Assembly: GCA_003223645.1 (NCBI GenBank)
Contig: QHVT01000005.1
Location: 310,001 to 374,000, forward strand
Length of the DNA: 64,000 nt
Direction of reading: 5' to 3'
Source: Acidobacteriota bacterium
GTDB lineage: Bacteria; Acidobacteriota; Thermoanaerobaculia; Gp7-AA8
The position numbers and the translations under genes were made by a program. Under the pieces are notes generated by a model. It searched no databases. It was not told the DNA's origin and saw only the letters and a program-made list of their open reading frames with translations. Position 1 is the first letter of the stretch. Every line of letters begins with the position of its first letter. Positions 53,431 through 61,725 of the stretch are shown here, piece by piece.

Positions 53431-55404
53431 GTGAAACGAGCCGTGCTTTTCTTTCTGGCGGTCGCGCTGGTTTATGTCGCGCCCGCTTTCCTTCCCGGCC
53501 GCACGTTTGCGCCTCTCGACATCCCCTCCGGCCTCGGCGCGTGGAACGCCGACGCCGCGCATCGCGTGCGTCCCGCGAACTCGCTTCTGTCCGACGTCGT
53601 CGTGCAGTTCATTCCGTGGGATCACGAGATTCGACGGACGATCGCGGACGGTGAAATGCCGTGGACGAATCGTTTCGCCGACGACGGTGCGCCGCTCTTC
53701 GCCAATTTGCAGACCGCTCTCTTCTCGCCGTTCACGTGGCCGCGACTTCTCTTCGGACTCGACGGCTGGGCGATCATGGCGCTGCTCAAACTGTTCGCAG
53801 CCGCGCTGTGCGCGTACTGGCTCGCGCGCGAGCTCGACGTCGCACCGGCGCAGGCGATCGTCTCCGCGCTCGTCTACGCGACGTCGGCTTACACGATCGT
53901 GTGGCTGCTCTATCCGATCACGAACGTGTTCGCTGTCTTACCCGGACTCGCTGCAGCTGCTTTGCGTCTGATGAAATGGCCGTCCGGCCGCAACGCGGCA
54001 CTGGTGATTCTCTTCGCCGCGCTTTGCACCGCCGGCGGACATCCCGAGACGTTGTTCGTCGGCGTCCTCGGCATCTGGATTTTTCTTGCCTGGGAAGCGG
54101 AGAAGCGTCCCGGCGTCGGCATCGGCGCGATCGTCCCTTCGACGGTCGGCGCGCTCCTCGGATTTCTGCTGCTCTTCGTCCAGCTCGCGCCGTTTCTCGC
54201 GCTCGTGAAGAACAGCTATGCGAGTGCCATTCGTCCGCTGACGCCGCATCCCTTTCGTCCGTGGGCAATCGTCTCGCAGATTTTTCCCGGCATTCTCGGA
54301 TCGCCGCTTCGCGGCGAGCTCGATCTCACGCAAGTAGTCTCCGCGGACGATTTCAATCATCGCGCCGGCGGATTCGTCGGCGCGTTTCTCATCCTCGCGC
54401 TGATCGTCGCGTGGCGCTCACTGACACCGGCGCTGCGACGCGGACTGATCATCGGCGGCGTCGCGCTGGTGGTGTCGTGGTATCCGCCCGGCGTCTGGCC
54501 GAGTCTGCGTCACGCGCCGCTCGTGCGCGTCGTCGCGCTCGAGTACGGCGTCGTGTTGTTCGTGTTGTTCGCGTCGATGGCCGCAGGACCCGCGCTCGCG
54601 ATTCTCGCGGAACGCCGCCGCAGAAAAATCGGCGCCGCGTTGGTCATCGCCGGCGCACTCACGCTGCTCGCCGGCATTCTCCCCGCACTCCCGTCCACCC
54701 GCCCCTCGCTCACGCGCGTCGCGCGTAACGGAATCGCCACGCTGCGCGCGCGCGGACACCTGCAGCAATCGCCCGAGGTGTACGAACAGCGGCTCGCGTA
54801 CTACCTCGCGGCCGCGGGCGCAACGACCGTGCGGCGCGTCGCGATTCCCGGCGCGCTGTTTCTCCTCGCCGGACTCGTGCTCATCACGAAACCGCGCACC
54901 GCGTTTCTCTCCGCGATCGCGATCGCGGAGTTGATCGCATTCGGCGCCGGCTTCAACCCGACCGTGCGAACGACATCGCTTCCTCCGTCGCCGCATGCAC
55001 TCGCGTCGGTCGATCGCCGCTTCCTCATCGCGTCGAATCTCGAAGTCTTCCCGGCAAACCTCGGCACGCTCTACGGTGTCCGCGACGTCGTCTCGTACGA
55101 CGTCCTCATGCCGCGCGATCGCGTCGAAGAGTTGAAGCGCGCCGGCTACAACCCGCTCGCGCATTCGTTCAACCCGATCCTCAGCGCGGACGAGAAACGC
55201 GCGCTCGCATCCTTCGGCGTGCGCTACTTCATCACGCGCGCGGGAGTCGAAGAGTTGCCGGGTGCCACGCCCGTAGCACCTCCGCTCAACGAGCCGCCGC
55301 CGCGGATCGTCACGGGCCTCGTCATTTCGCTGCTGGCATTGCTCGCCAGCGCGGGATGGCTGCACTTGTACCGGCTGCCGCCGGTTACGCCATCTCCGAC
55401 TTGA
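53431..55404 (+). CDS. YfhO-like multi-pass membrane protein
   Basis: A 657-residue protein with GTG start and CAGGAGA upstream. It has many helices (AVLFFLAVALVYVAPAFLP, IMALLKLFAAALCAYWLA, IVSALVYATSAYTIVW, LFVGVLGIWIFLAWEAE) and YPPGVWPSLRHAP, matching the bacterial YfhO/GT-C glycosyltransferase-like family. VVQFIPWDHEIRRTIADGEMPW, in the first loop, is characteristic. It may glycosylate lipoteichoic-like or other envelope polymers; the family is poorly characterised. The last 20 bases overlap the convergent gpsA. Confidence 0.8.
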   Translation: MKRAVLFFLAVALVYVAPAFLPGRTFAPLDIPSGLGAWNADAAHRVRPANSLLSDVVVQFIPWDHEIRRTIADGEMPWTNRFADDGAPLFANLQTALFSPFTWPRLLFGLDGWAIMALLKLFAAALCAYWLARELDVAPAQAIVSALVYATSAYTIVWLLYPITNVFAVLPGLAAAALRLMKWPSGRNAALVILFAALCTAGGHPETLFVGVLGIWIFLAWEAEKRPGVGIGAIVPSTVGALLGFLLLFVQLAPFLALVKNSYASAIRPLTPHPFRPWAIVSQIFPGILGSPLRGELDLTQVVSADDFNHRAGGFVGAFLILALIVAWRSLTPALRRGLIIGGVALVVSWYPPGVWPSLRHAPLVRVVALEYGVVLFVLFASMAAGPALAILAERRRRKIGAALVIAGALTLLAGILPALPSTRPSLTRVARNGIATLRARGHLQQSPEVYEQRLAYYLAAAGATTVRRVAIPGALFLLAGLVLITKPRTAFLSAIAIAELIAFGAGFNPTVRTTSLPPSPHALASVDRRFLIASNLEVFPANLGTLYGVRDVVSYDVLMPRDRVEELKRAGYNPLAHSFNPILSADEKRALASFGVRYFITRAGVEELPGATPVAPPLNEPPPRIVTGLVISLLALLASAGWLHLYRLPPVTPSPT

Positions 55405-56383
55405 GCGCGCGGGTCATCAGGCGTTGTACGCCGAGGCGCGCGCTTTCGCCTTCGTAGAGCACGCGGAACATCTCGTCGGTGATCGGCATCTCGATCTGGT
55501 GCCGGTCCGCGAGCTGCTTCGCCGACTTCGACGTCTTCACGCCCTCGGCGACGAATTTCGCGTCGCGCAAAATGTCGTCGAGCGTTCGTCCCTGCCCGAG
55601 AAGCACGCCGACCGTGCGATTGCGCGACAGCGCGCCCGTGCACGTCAACACGAGATCGCCCATGCCGGCGAGTCCGGCGAACGTTTCGATGCGACCGCCG
55701 AGCACGAGACCGAGGCGCGTCATCTCGCGCAGGCCGCGCGTGATGAGCGCGGCGTTCGTGTTGTAGCCGAGACCGAGACCGTCGAGCACACCCGCGGCGA
55801 TCGCGATCACATTCTTCAACGAGCCGGAGAGCTCCACGCCGACGACATCCTCAGAGTGATAGAGCCGGAACGCCGGCGACGACAGCGCGTTCTGCACGTC
55901 CTGCGCGAATGCGACGTCGGTCGAAGCGACGACCGCCGCCGTCGGATCGCCGCGCGCGACTTCGAGCGCGAACGTCGGACCGGAGAGGACCGCGAATGCG
56001 CGCAACTTTTCGCCGAGAACGTCGCGCGTGATCTCCGACATCCGCTGCAGCGAATCGTTCTCGATCCCTTTCGTTCCCGAGATCACGTTCAGCGCGCCGC
56101 TCGCGTGCTCGCGAACGCGCGTCAGCACGTCGCGGTAGTAATGGCTCGGCGTCATCATGACGATCGTGTCCGAGAACGCGACCGCCTCGGCGAGATCGCT
56201 CGTCGCTACCACCTTCGCGCCGAGCCCGATGCCCGGGAGGTAGTCGGGATTCTCGCCGGTTTCGCGAATCGCCTGCGCGACGTCCGGATCGTGCGCCCAC
56301 AACACGACGTCGTTCCCGCCGCGCGTGGCCGTGATCGCCATCGCCGTCCCGAATGCGCCCGCGCCGATGATCGCGACCTTCAT
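55385..56383 (-). CDS. gpsA: Glycerol-3-phosphate dehydrogenase (NAD(P)+)
   Basis: A 332-residue enzyme reducing dihydroxyacetone phosphate to sn-glycerol-3-phosphate for phospholipids. It opens with the nucleotide-binding MKVAIIGAGAFGTAMAITAT. Later motifs are FAVLSGPTFALEVARGDPTA, VELSGSLKNVIAIAAGVLDG (catalytic lysine), GYNTNAALITRGLREM, and AGMGDLVLTCTGALSRNRTV. The ATG at 56383 overlaps the plsY stop by four bases, making a two-step glycerophospholipid operon. Confidence 0.96.
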   Translation of the reverse strand: MKVAIIGAGAFGTAMAITATRGGNDVVLWAHDPDVAQAIRETGENPDYLPGIGLGAKVVATSDLAEAVAFSDTIVMMTPSHYYRDVLTRVREHASGALNVISGTKGIENDSLQRMSEITRDVLGEKLRAFAVLSGPTFALEVARGDPTAAVVASTDVAFAQDVQNALSSPAFRLYHSEDVVGVELSGSLKNVIAIAAGVLDGLGLGYNTNAALITRGLREMTRLGLVLGGRIETFAGLAGMGDLVLTCTGALSRNRTVGVLLGQGRTLDDILRDAKFVAEGVKTSKSAKQLADRHQIEMPITDEMFRVLYEGESARLGVQRLMTRALKSEMA

Positions 56384-57033
56384 TGCTTCTTCTGTCCCAT
56401 CCGCCGCTCCGAGCCGTTCGCCATCCGCGAGATGTTCGAGTGATGCTTGAGGATGATCGCGAACGCGATGCAAATCGCCATCACGATCCGCCAGAACGAA
56501 ACGTCCTGTGTGAAGAACCGGAACAACAGCGGCGCAGCCGCGGCCGTGACGATCGACGCCAGCGACACCATGCGGAACACGATGATCACGAGCGCAAACA
56601 CGATCACCGCGGCAAGCACCACGCGAACATCGAGCGCGAGATAAACGCCCGTCGCCGTGGCGACGCCCTTCCCGCCATGAAACCGCAGCCAAACCGGAAA
56701 CATGTGCGCGAGGACCGCGATCAGCCCCGCGAGCGCGATCCACATCTCCCGCGATTCCCACGGCAACGTGCCCGGATGAAACGGCCACTCCGGCCGCGAC
56801 GCAATCCACCGCGCGACCGCCACCGCCCCCCACCCCTTCGCGATGTCCAGCAGCAGCGCCAGAATCCCCGGCAATTTCCCCGCCGTGCGCGCGACATTCG
56901 TCGCGCCGACGTTCCGGCTCCCGTGCTCCCGCACGTCCTTTCCCGAGAAAACTTTGACGACGAGAAAACTGAACGGAATCGAGCCGATGAGATACGCGCC
57001 CGCAACGAGCGCGATCGGGAGGGCGGCGGTCAT
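56380..57033 (-). CDS. plsY: Acyl-phosphate:glycerol-3-phosphate acyltransferase
   Basis: A 217-residue membrane acyltransferase that uses acyl phosphate to acylate the G3P made by GpsA. Motifs: YLIGSIPFSFLVVKVFSGKD, VREHGSRNVGATNVAR, the glycine-rich HMFPVWLRFHGGKGVATATG, and the C-terminal FAIILKHHSNISRM. Five or so helices. It overlaps gpsA and the preceding nucleotidyltransferase gene by four bases each. Confidence 0.95.
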   Translation of the reverse strand: MTAALPIALVAGAYLIGSIPFSFLVVKVFSGKDVREHGSRNVGATNVARTAGKLPGILALLLDIAKGWGAVAVARWIASRPEWPFHPGTLPWESREMWIALAGLIAVLAHMFPVWLRFHGGKGVATATGVYLALDVRVVLAAVIVFALVIIVFRMVSLASIVTAAAAPLLFRFFTQDVSFWRIVMAICIAFAIILKHHSNISRMANGSERRMGQKKQ

Positions 57034-57554
57034 GCGTGGGCTATTGTAGATTCGACTCGGCGGCGGAAACGCTTCGGGTCAATTGCAGAGTAGCGATACA
57101 AATTCGGCTCGATCGCAACGAATAGCTCCATGAGCCGCTGCCGATCGACCAATCCCGACTCGATCATTTGCCGCACATCTTGCCGATCGATCTCATGGCC
57201 TCGTTCGATCTTCGCGAGCGCTTGCGCGTAAAAGTCATAGTGGTGAAACGAGATTTTCCCCTCGCGGGCGATGAACGTGCTGCGGCTTTCCCATCCCGGT
57301 AACGCAGGGATGAAATCATCCGGAGAGGCTTGCTCGACATTCACGTGAAGTCGCTCTTTCAGCTCGGAGATCGCACGCAGGAAACGATCATGTTCCGGCA
57401 CGAACTTCACATCGATATCCAGCGTGGTTTGACGCCATCCCAGCAGCACAGCGCTTGCGCCACCGGTCATGTAAACGCGAGCTTCGATGTTCGTTTCGCG
57501 AGCCAACGCCCGCATGAACAGTTCTAGCCGTTCTTTCGTTAATCGCTCACGCAT
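57030..57554 (-). CDS. DUF6036-like nucleotidyltransferase
   Basis: A 174-residue protein. RVYMTGGASAVLLGWRQTTL followed by DIDVKFVPEHDRFLRAI matches a nucleotidyltransferase core (GG, then a DID-type acidic pair) as in DUF6036/AbiEii-like proteins. The C-terminal FYAQALAKIERGHEIDRQDV is also family-like. The small gene before it overlaps by 16 bases, so the two are likely one module, possibly a toxin-antitoxin or phage-abortive system. It overlaps plsY by four bases, which ties it to the lipid operon. The activity is inferred from motif. Confidence 0.75.
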   Translation of the reverse strand: MRERLTKERLELFMRALARETNIEARVYMTGGASAVLLGWRQTTLDIDVKFVPEHDRFLRAISELKERLHVNVEQASPDDFIPALPGWESRSTFIAREGKISFHHYDFYAQALAKIERGHEIDRQDVRQMIESGLVDRQRLMELFVAIEPNLYRYSAIDPKRFRRRVESTIAHA

Positions 57555-57829
57555 TCAGCGGTCCGCTCGAAGCTCACGAGCCGGCGGATCAATGCGTTAT
57601 AGCTCGAATGCGCACCATCGGCATCATCGGCAGCGAGGCGATCGTAGAGGCGATGCTCAGGGAAATCATCATCGGGGAACGGATCGACGACATCGATTCC
57701 CAACTCACGCAACCGGGGCGCACCAACGAGCACGAGCAACGCCGGTACCGACTCCACTCCGTTCGCGAGGTCATTCAGTCCTTCGCGAATCAGGTCAGCG
57801 CCGGGAAGCGCGTCGTTGATCTCGACCAT
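57539..57829 (-). CDS. Small partner of the DUF6036-like nucleotidyltransferase
   Basis: A 96-residue protein from the ATG at 57829 (MVEINDALPGADLIREGLND). It is acidic (DVVDPFPDDDFPEHRLYDRL), with a C-terminal helix (SSYNALIRRLVSFERTAECV). The frame upstream of the ATG is repeat-derived. No DNA-binding helix-turn-helix is clear. Its 16-base overlap with the nucleotidyltransferase gene suggests a coupled pair. The role of antitoxin or regulator is a guess from layout. Confidence 0.6.
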   Translation of the reverse strand: MVEINDALPGADLIREGLNDLANGVESVPALLVLVGAPRLRELGIDVVDPFPDDDFPEHRLYDRLAADDADGAHSSYNALIRRLVSFERTAECVSD

Positions 57830-57846
57830 CGTGCGGAGTATGCCTC

Positions 57847-57906
57847 GGTGTGGGGCAGGTTTTCCAACCTGCCACCCGGGACAGGCTGGAAAGCCTGTCC
57901 TACACC
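57847..57906. repeat. Double palindrome, CAGGTTTTCC/CAGGCTGGAA family
   Basis: An outer GGTGT/ACACC pair encloses two hairpins, GGCAGGTTTTCCAACCTGCC (57853 on) and GGACAGGCTGGAAAGCCTGT (57879 on). It has the same layout as the double element at 37761. It lies between the small gene and the metB-like gene. Confidence 0.9.
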
Positions 57907-57909
57907 GGA

Positions 57910-59049
57910 TCACACCCCGTCAAATGCGTTCTCGAGATCCGCGATCAAATCCTCAATGTCCTCGATCCCCACCGAGATCCGCACGAGTCCCGGTGTGATG
58001 CCGAGTCGCGTTCGCATTTCGAGCGGGACGGAGCCGTGGGTCATGCTCTCGGGATGGGAGATCAGGGTCTCGACGCCGCCGAGGGATTCGGCGAGGGAGC
58101 AGAGTCTTACGCGGTCGAGGAACTTTTTGGCATTTTCTTTCGAGCCGAGGTCGAAGGAGATCATCGAGCCGAAGCCGTTCATCTGGCGCTTCGCGAGCGC
58201 GTGCTGCGGATGGTCGGGGAGGCCGGGGTAGTAGAGCTTTTTCACCTTCGGCTGATTGGCGAGAAAGCTGGCCATGGCGATGCCGTTTTCTTCGTGGCGC
58301 TTCATGCGCACGGCGAGGGTTTTGATGCCGCGCAACACGAGCCAGGAGTCGAACGGCGAGAGGATCGCGCCGACTGCGTTTTGCAGGAAGCCGATCTGCT
58401 CGGCGATCTCGTCGGAGTTGGAGACCACGACGCCGCCGACTGAGTCGGAGTGGCCGTTGAGAAATTTCGTCGTTGAGTGGAGGACGATGTCGGCGCCGAG
58501 CTCGATCGGACGCTGCAGGAACGGCGAGCAGAAGGTGTTGTCGACGACGACCAGCGCGCCGTGTGCGTGCGCAACTTCCGCGCACGCGGCGAGATCGGTG
58601 ATCGTCATCATCGGATTCGTCGGCGTCTCGAGGTAGACGACTTTCGTGTTGTCGCGGATCGCGTTGCGCACCGCGTCGACGCTCGACGTGTCGACATACG
58701 TGAACTGCAATCCAAATTTCTCGAGCACGCGATTGAAGAGGCGATACGAGCCGCCGTACATGTTCTCGCCGGCGACGACGTGATCGCCCGACTTCAGCAA
58801 ACGGAACACGACGTCGATTGCCGACATCCCGGACGCGAAGCAGTGTCCGTGTTTGCCGCGCTCGATCGCGGCGATGTTCGCTTCCAGCGCCGCGCGCGTC
58901 GGGTTCTGCGTGCGCGCGTACTCGTAGCCCTTGTGCCGCCCGAGCTCGGGCTGCACGTAGGTCGATGTCTGGTAGATCGGAATCGTTACGGCGCCGGTGT
59001 GCGGCTCCGGCTCCTGGCCGGCGTGAATGCAATCGGTGGAAAAGCCCAT
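57910..59049 (-). CDS. metB: Cystathionine gamma-lyase/synthase
   Basis: A 379-residue PLP enzyme of the Cys/Met metabolism family. It begins FSTDCIHAGQEPEPHTGAVT, has PIYQTSTYVQPELGRHKGYE, YARTQNPTRAALEANIAAIE, the catalytic lysine in LHSTTKFLNGHSDSVGGVVV, and SLGGVETLISHPESMTHGSV. Both synthase (O-succinylhomoserine) and lyase activities share this fold; sequence by eye does not decide. A cysK-type gene upstream suggests reverse transsulfuration from homocysteine to cysteine (a mccA/mccB-like pair), which would favour the lyase. It is bounded by palindromes. Confidence 0.88.
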   Translation of the reverse strand: MGFSTDCIHAGQEPEPHTGAVTIPIYQTSTYVQPELGRHKGYEYARTQNPTRAALEANIAAIERGKHGHCFASGMSAIDVVFRLLKSGDHVVAGENMYGGSYRLFNRVLEKFGLQFTYVDTSSVDAVRNAIRDNTKVVYLETPTNPMMTITDLAACAEVAHAHGALVVVDNTFCSPFLQRPIELGADIVLHSTTKFLNGHSDSVGGVVVSNSDEIAEQIGFLQNAVGAILSPFDSWLVLRGIKTLAVRMKRHEENGIAMASFLANQPKVKKLYYPGLPDHPQHALAKRQMNGFGSMISFDLGSKENAKKFLDRVRLCSLAESLGGVETLISHPESMTHGSVPLEMRTRLGITPGLVRISVGIEDIEDLIADLENAFDGV

Positions 59050-59070
59050 GTGCGCTCGCTTTCAGCTCGC

Positions 59071-59155
59071 GAATTGAGAATTGGGAATTGGGGATAGAGA
59101 ATGTCGAAGATCGATCGCTCTCAATCCTCAATTCTCAATTCGCAATTCTCAATTC
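59071..59155. repeat. Intergenic palindrome, GAATTGAGAATT-word family
   Basis: Tandem GAATTGAGAATTG words are followed by CAATTCTCAATTC words around ATCGATCG. It is the only member of this family in the window. It supplies the TGA stop of cysK. Confidence 0.9.
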
Positions 59156-60099
59156 TGCCCTACCCACTTCGAGTAAATCCCCTTCGACATGTAGCGCTCC
59201 GACGCGTCGGGGATGAGAGTAACGACGCGCTTGCCGCGGCCCAATTGCTTTGCAACACGGAGCGCGGCCTCGACGTTCGCGCCGCCGGATCCGCCGGCGA
59301 GGACGCCTTCTTCGCGCGCGAGGCGCGCGACCATCGCGAACGCGGGCGAATCGTCGACGGTGATGACGTCGTTGGCGAGCGACATGTCGAGCACGGGCGG
59401 GATGAACGACGACGCGCCGATGCCTTCCACTTCGTGCGGCCCGGCTTCGCCTCCCTTGAGAATCGATCCCTGCGGCTCGACGATCGCGCAATACACACCG
59501 GGATGCCGCTCGCGCAGATACTGCGCGACGCCGGTGAACGTGCCGCCCGTTCCCGCGCCGGCGATCCACGCATCGACGCGGCCTTCCATCTGATCCCAGA
59601 TCTCCGGTCCCGTCGTCTCGTAGTGCGACTCGGTGTTGAACGGATTCACGAACTGCTGCGGCACATACGCGCCTTCGATCTGACCCGCCAGCTCCTCGGC
59701 TTTCGCGATCGCGGCCTTCATCCCCTGGTCCTTCGGCGTGAGAAAGACCTCGCCGCCGAGGGCTTTCATCAGCTCGCGTTTTTCGAGCGAGAAATTTTCG
59801 GGGACGCAAAGGATGACGCGATAGCCCATCTGCACGCCGGCGAGCGCGAGGCCGATGCCGGTGTTGCCCGCGGTCGGCTCGATGATCGTGCCGCCCGGCT
59901 TCAGCACGCCCGCGCGCTCCGCGCGCTCGATCATGCCGATGCCGATGCGGTCTTTGACGGAGAAGCCGGGATTGAGCAGCTCCATCTTGACGAAGATGTC
60001 AGCGTCCTCGCCTCCGCCGACCGAATGGAGGCGCAACATCGGCGTGTTGCCGACGAGATCGAGAATGCTGTCGTAGGGACGGGGGTGCGGGCTCTGCAA
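59149..60099 (-). CDS. cysK: Cysteine synthase / cystathionine beta-synthase family
   Basis: A 316-residue fold-type II PLP enzyme. Motifs: DLVGNTPMLRLHSV, the PLP lysine in PGFSVKDRIGIGMIERA, IEPTAGNTGIGLALAG and GAGTGGTFTGVAQYL, and the C-terminal GVLAGGSGGANVEAALRVA. These are the CysK/CBS pattern. The length is that of a catalytic domain without the heme and CBS-pair domains. The adjacent metB-like gene could make them a transsulfuration pair. The last codons (Q N stop) lie in the palindrome. Confidence 0.9.
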   Translation of the reverse strand: MQSPHPRPYDSILDLVGNTPMLRLHSVGGGEDADIFVKMELLNPGFSVKDRIGIGMIERAERAGVLKPGGTIIEPTAGNTGIGLALAGVQMGYRVILCVPENFSLEKRELMKALGGEVFLTPKDQGMKAAIAKAEELAGQIEGAYVPQQFVNPFNTESHYETTGPEIWDQMEGRVDAWIAGAGTGGTFTGVAQYLRERHPGVYCAIVEPQGSILKGGEAGPHEVEGIGASSFIPPVLDMSLANDVITVDDSPAFAMVARLAREEGVLAGGSGGANVEAALRVAKQLGRGKRVVTLIPDASERYMSKGIYSKWVGQN

Positions 60100-60118
60100 A
60101 CGGGCGGGATTCTATAAC

Positions 60119-60188
60119 GGTTGCGCGGTCTCGCAGTCGCGCGGTTACGCAGCGAAGAACGGCCGCGCAACTGCGTAACCGCGTAACC
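60119..60188. repeat. Intergenic palindrome, CGGTTACG-word family
   Basis: GGTTGCGCGGTCTCGCAGTC leads into CCGCGCAACTGCGTAACCGC words. It is the third member of the family after 12148 and 26295. It lies between the cysK start and the next terminator. Confidence 0.85.
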
Positions 60189-60195
60189 AGCTTCA

Positions 60196-60228
60196 AAGCA
60201 AAACGGCCGGCACCACTCGCCGGCCGTT
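60196..60228 (-). terminator. Rho-independent terminator of the zinc-ribbon gene
   Basis: On the minus strand AACGGCCGG, a short loop and CCGGCCGTT are followed by TTGCTTTG. It lies about 20 bp downstream of the stop of the zinc-ribbon gene and faces the same way. Confidence 0.7.
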
Positions 60229-60249
60229 ACGTTAGAAACACCGAAGGAT

Positions 60250-60570
60250 TTACGCCCAGCTCGACGAGCGGCTGGAGGTACGGCGCTGGTTGTAGCAATC
60301 GCGGCAATAGACGGGCTTTCCGCTGACCGGTGTGAACGGGACTTCGGTGGGGATTCCGCACGAGTCGCAGGTAACGCTGACCATCTGGCGCGAGCGGCCT
60401 TCGCCGCCGTTGCCTTCACGTGCCGTCTTTCTCTTGTCGCGGCAGTTCTTACAGCGTTTCGGCTCGTTGGTGAATCCGCGCTCCGCATAGAACGCCTGTT
60501 CATTCTTGCTGAACACGAACTCCTGACCACAGTCGGCGCAGTTGAGGGATTTGTCGTTGAACGTATCCAT
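60250..60570 (-). CDS. Double zinc-ribbon protein
   Basis: A 106-residue protein with two CxxC zinc ribbons. The first (LNCADCGQEFVFSKNEQAFY, then EPKRCKNCRDKRK) matches the probable zinc-ribbon family PF13451; the second (VTCDSCGIPTEVPFTPVSG, YCRDCYNQRR) matches the CxxC/CxxC family. The family is often found with cold- or stress-response genes and could bind RNA or DNA. AGGAGATC lies upstream of the ATG at 60570. It ends at a clear terminator. Confidence 0.85.
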   Translation of the reverse strand: MDTFNDKSLNCADCGQEFVFSKNEQAFYAERGFTNEPKRCKNCRDKRKTAREGNGGEGRSRQMVSVTCDSCGIPTEVPFTPVSGKPVYCRDCYNQRRTSSRSSSWA

Positions 60571-60584
60571 GAAACCTTGATCTC

Positions 60585-60671
60585 CTAATGATTGTTACCA
60601 CGAAAGTCTTTGCCGCAGCGCTGGCACGTGCGGGGTGCCGCGACGTTGCCCCCGCTTGTTCCGATTGACAC
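60585..60671 (-). CDS. Possible 28-aa zinc-knuckle peptide
   Basis: In the leader of the zinc-ribbon gene, a minus-strand GTG frame reads VSIGTSGGNVAAPRTCQRCG and then KDFRGNNH, ending 15 bases before the next ATG. The CxxCGKxF motif is like half a zinc finger. It may be a leader peptide, a true tiny protein or a remnant of a longer gene. Nothing else is supported in the 60571-60858 gap. Confidence 0.3.
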   Translation of the reverse strand: MSIGTSGGNVAAPRTCQRCGKDFRGNNH

Positions 60672-60858
60672 AACGAAGCTCGTTACGAATCGACCCCCTT
60701 CCGAACCGTCAGAACCACACGACTCTCCGCGCGAACGATTGTCCGAAAATAGGGAGTTGGTCGCACTGTCTCTGGTAGCCCGCTTTTAGCATACGTTTCC
60801 CGTGAGACGCAACGAATTCGATGCAGCTCAAAATAAACTGTCAAGGTATTGACCATTG

Positions 60859-61692
60859 ATGGAAACTCACGCGATCCGCGTCGGCCCCGCCGGCTGGAGC
60901 TATACCGACTGGGAAGGAACCGTGTATCCGAAGCACGGCTCGAAGTTCGATCATCTCGCCTACCTCTCGTCGTTTTTCGACACGATCGAGATCAACTCGC
61001 CGTTCTATCGCATCCCGCCGCCGAATCACGCGAAGAGCTGGGTGCGCCGCGTCGCGGCGAATCGCGACTTCCGCTTCACGACGAAAGTGTTCAAAGGCTT
61101 CACGCACGAGACGTACACCGAGGATGACGTCACAGCGTTCCGCAACTATCTCGATCCGCTGATGGACGCGAACCGCCTCGGCGCGATCCTGCTTCAGTAT
61201 CCGTGGAGCTTCAAAGACTCCGACGAGTCGCGCGAGAAACTGCTCGCGCTCTTCCGCGCGTTCGACGCGTATCCGAGAGCGCTCGAAGTACGGCACGCGT
61301 CCTTTCAGACCGGGGAGTTCGTGAAGTTTCTCGAGGAGCAGAACGTCTCGTGGGTGAACGTCGATCAGCCGTTGTTTCATGACTCGGTGAAGCCGGCCGA
61401 CATCGCAAGCGGTCCGCTCGCCTACGTGCGGCTGCACGGGCGCAACTACGAGAAATGGTTCGCGCACTCCGAGTCGTGGGAACGCTACAACTATCTCTAC
61501 TCCGAGTCGGAGCTCAAGCCGTGGGTGAAGCGGATCGAGTCGATGTCGCGCGAGAAGGACGCGTACGTGATCACGAACAACCACTTCCGCGGCCAGGCGA
61601 TCGTCAACGCCGGCGAGATCAAAGAAGCGCTGGGACAACCCGCAAAGGTTCCGCCGCAGCTGAAAGAGGTTTACGCGGGGCGGGTGAAGTAG
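60859..61692 (+). CDS. DUF72 family protein
   Basis: A 277-residue TIM-barrel-like protein. It has the start of the family (IRVGPAGWSYTDWEGTVYPK), FFDTIEINSPFYRIP, ALEVRHASFQTGEFVKFLEE, and YVRLHGRNYEKWF. DUF72 proteins are widespread and uncharacterised, proposed hydrolases or nucleic-acid enzymes. I take ATG 60859; the TTG at 60856 is also in frame. Confidence 0.92.
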   Translation: METHAIRVGPAGWSYTDWEGTVYPKHGSKFDHLAYLSSFFDTIEINSPFYRIPPPNHAKSWVRRVAANRDFRFTTKVFKGFTHETYTEDDVTAFRNYLDPLMDANRLGAILLQYPWSFKDSDESREKLLALFRAFDAYPRALEVRHASFQTGEFVKFLEEQNVSWVNVDQPLFHDSVKPADIASGPLAYVRLHGRNYEKWFAHSESWERYNYLYSESELKPWVKRIESMSREKDAYVITNNHFRGQAIVNAGEIKEALGQPAKVPPQLKEVYAGRVK

Positions 61693-61699
61693 CTTTCCC

Positions 61700-61720
61700 A
61701 GTTATCCCGCGGGATGAACT
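61700..61720. repeat. Short palindrome between convergent genes
   Basis: AGTTATCCCGCGGGATGAACT, with core ATCCCGCGGGAT, is a short relative of the hairpin at 51277. It lies between the DUF72 gene and the duplicated unknown gene, both of which point towards it. Confidence 0.6.
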
Positions 61721-61725
61721 GATCA

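Noticed and set aside
53410-53625. N-terminal extension of the histidine kinase
   Set aside because: It lies antisense to the start of the YfhO-like gene and has no hydrophobic or sensor features; ATG 53409 is a better start.
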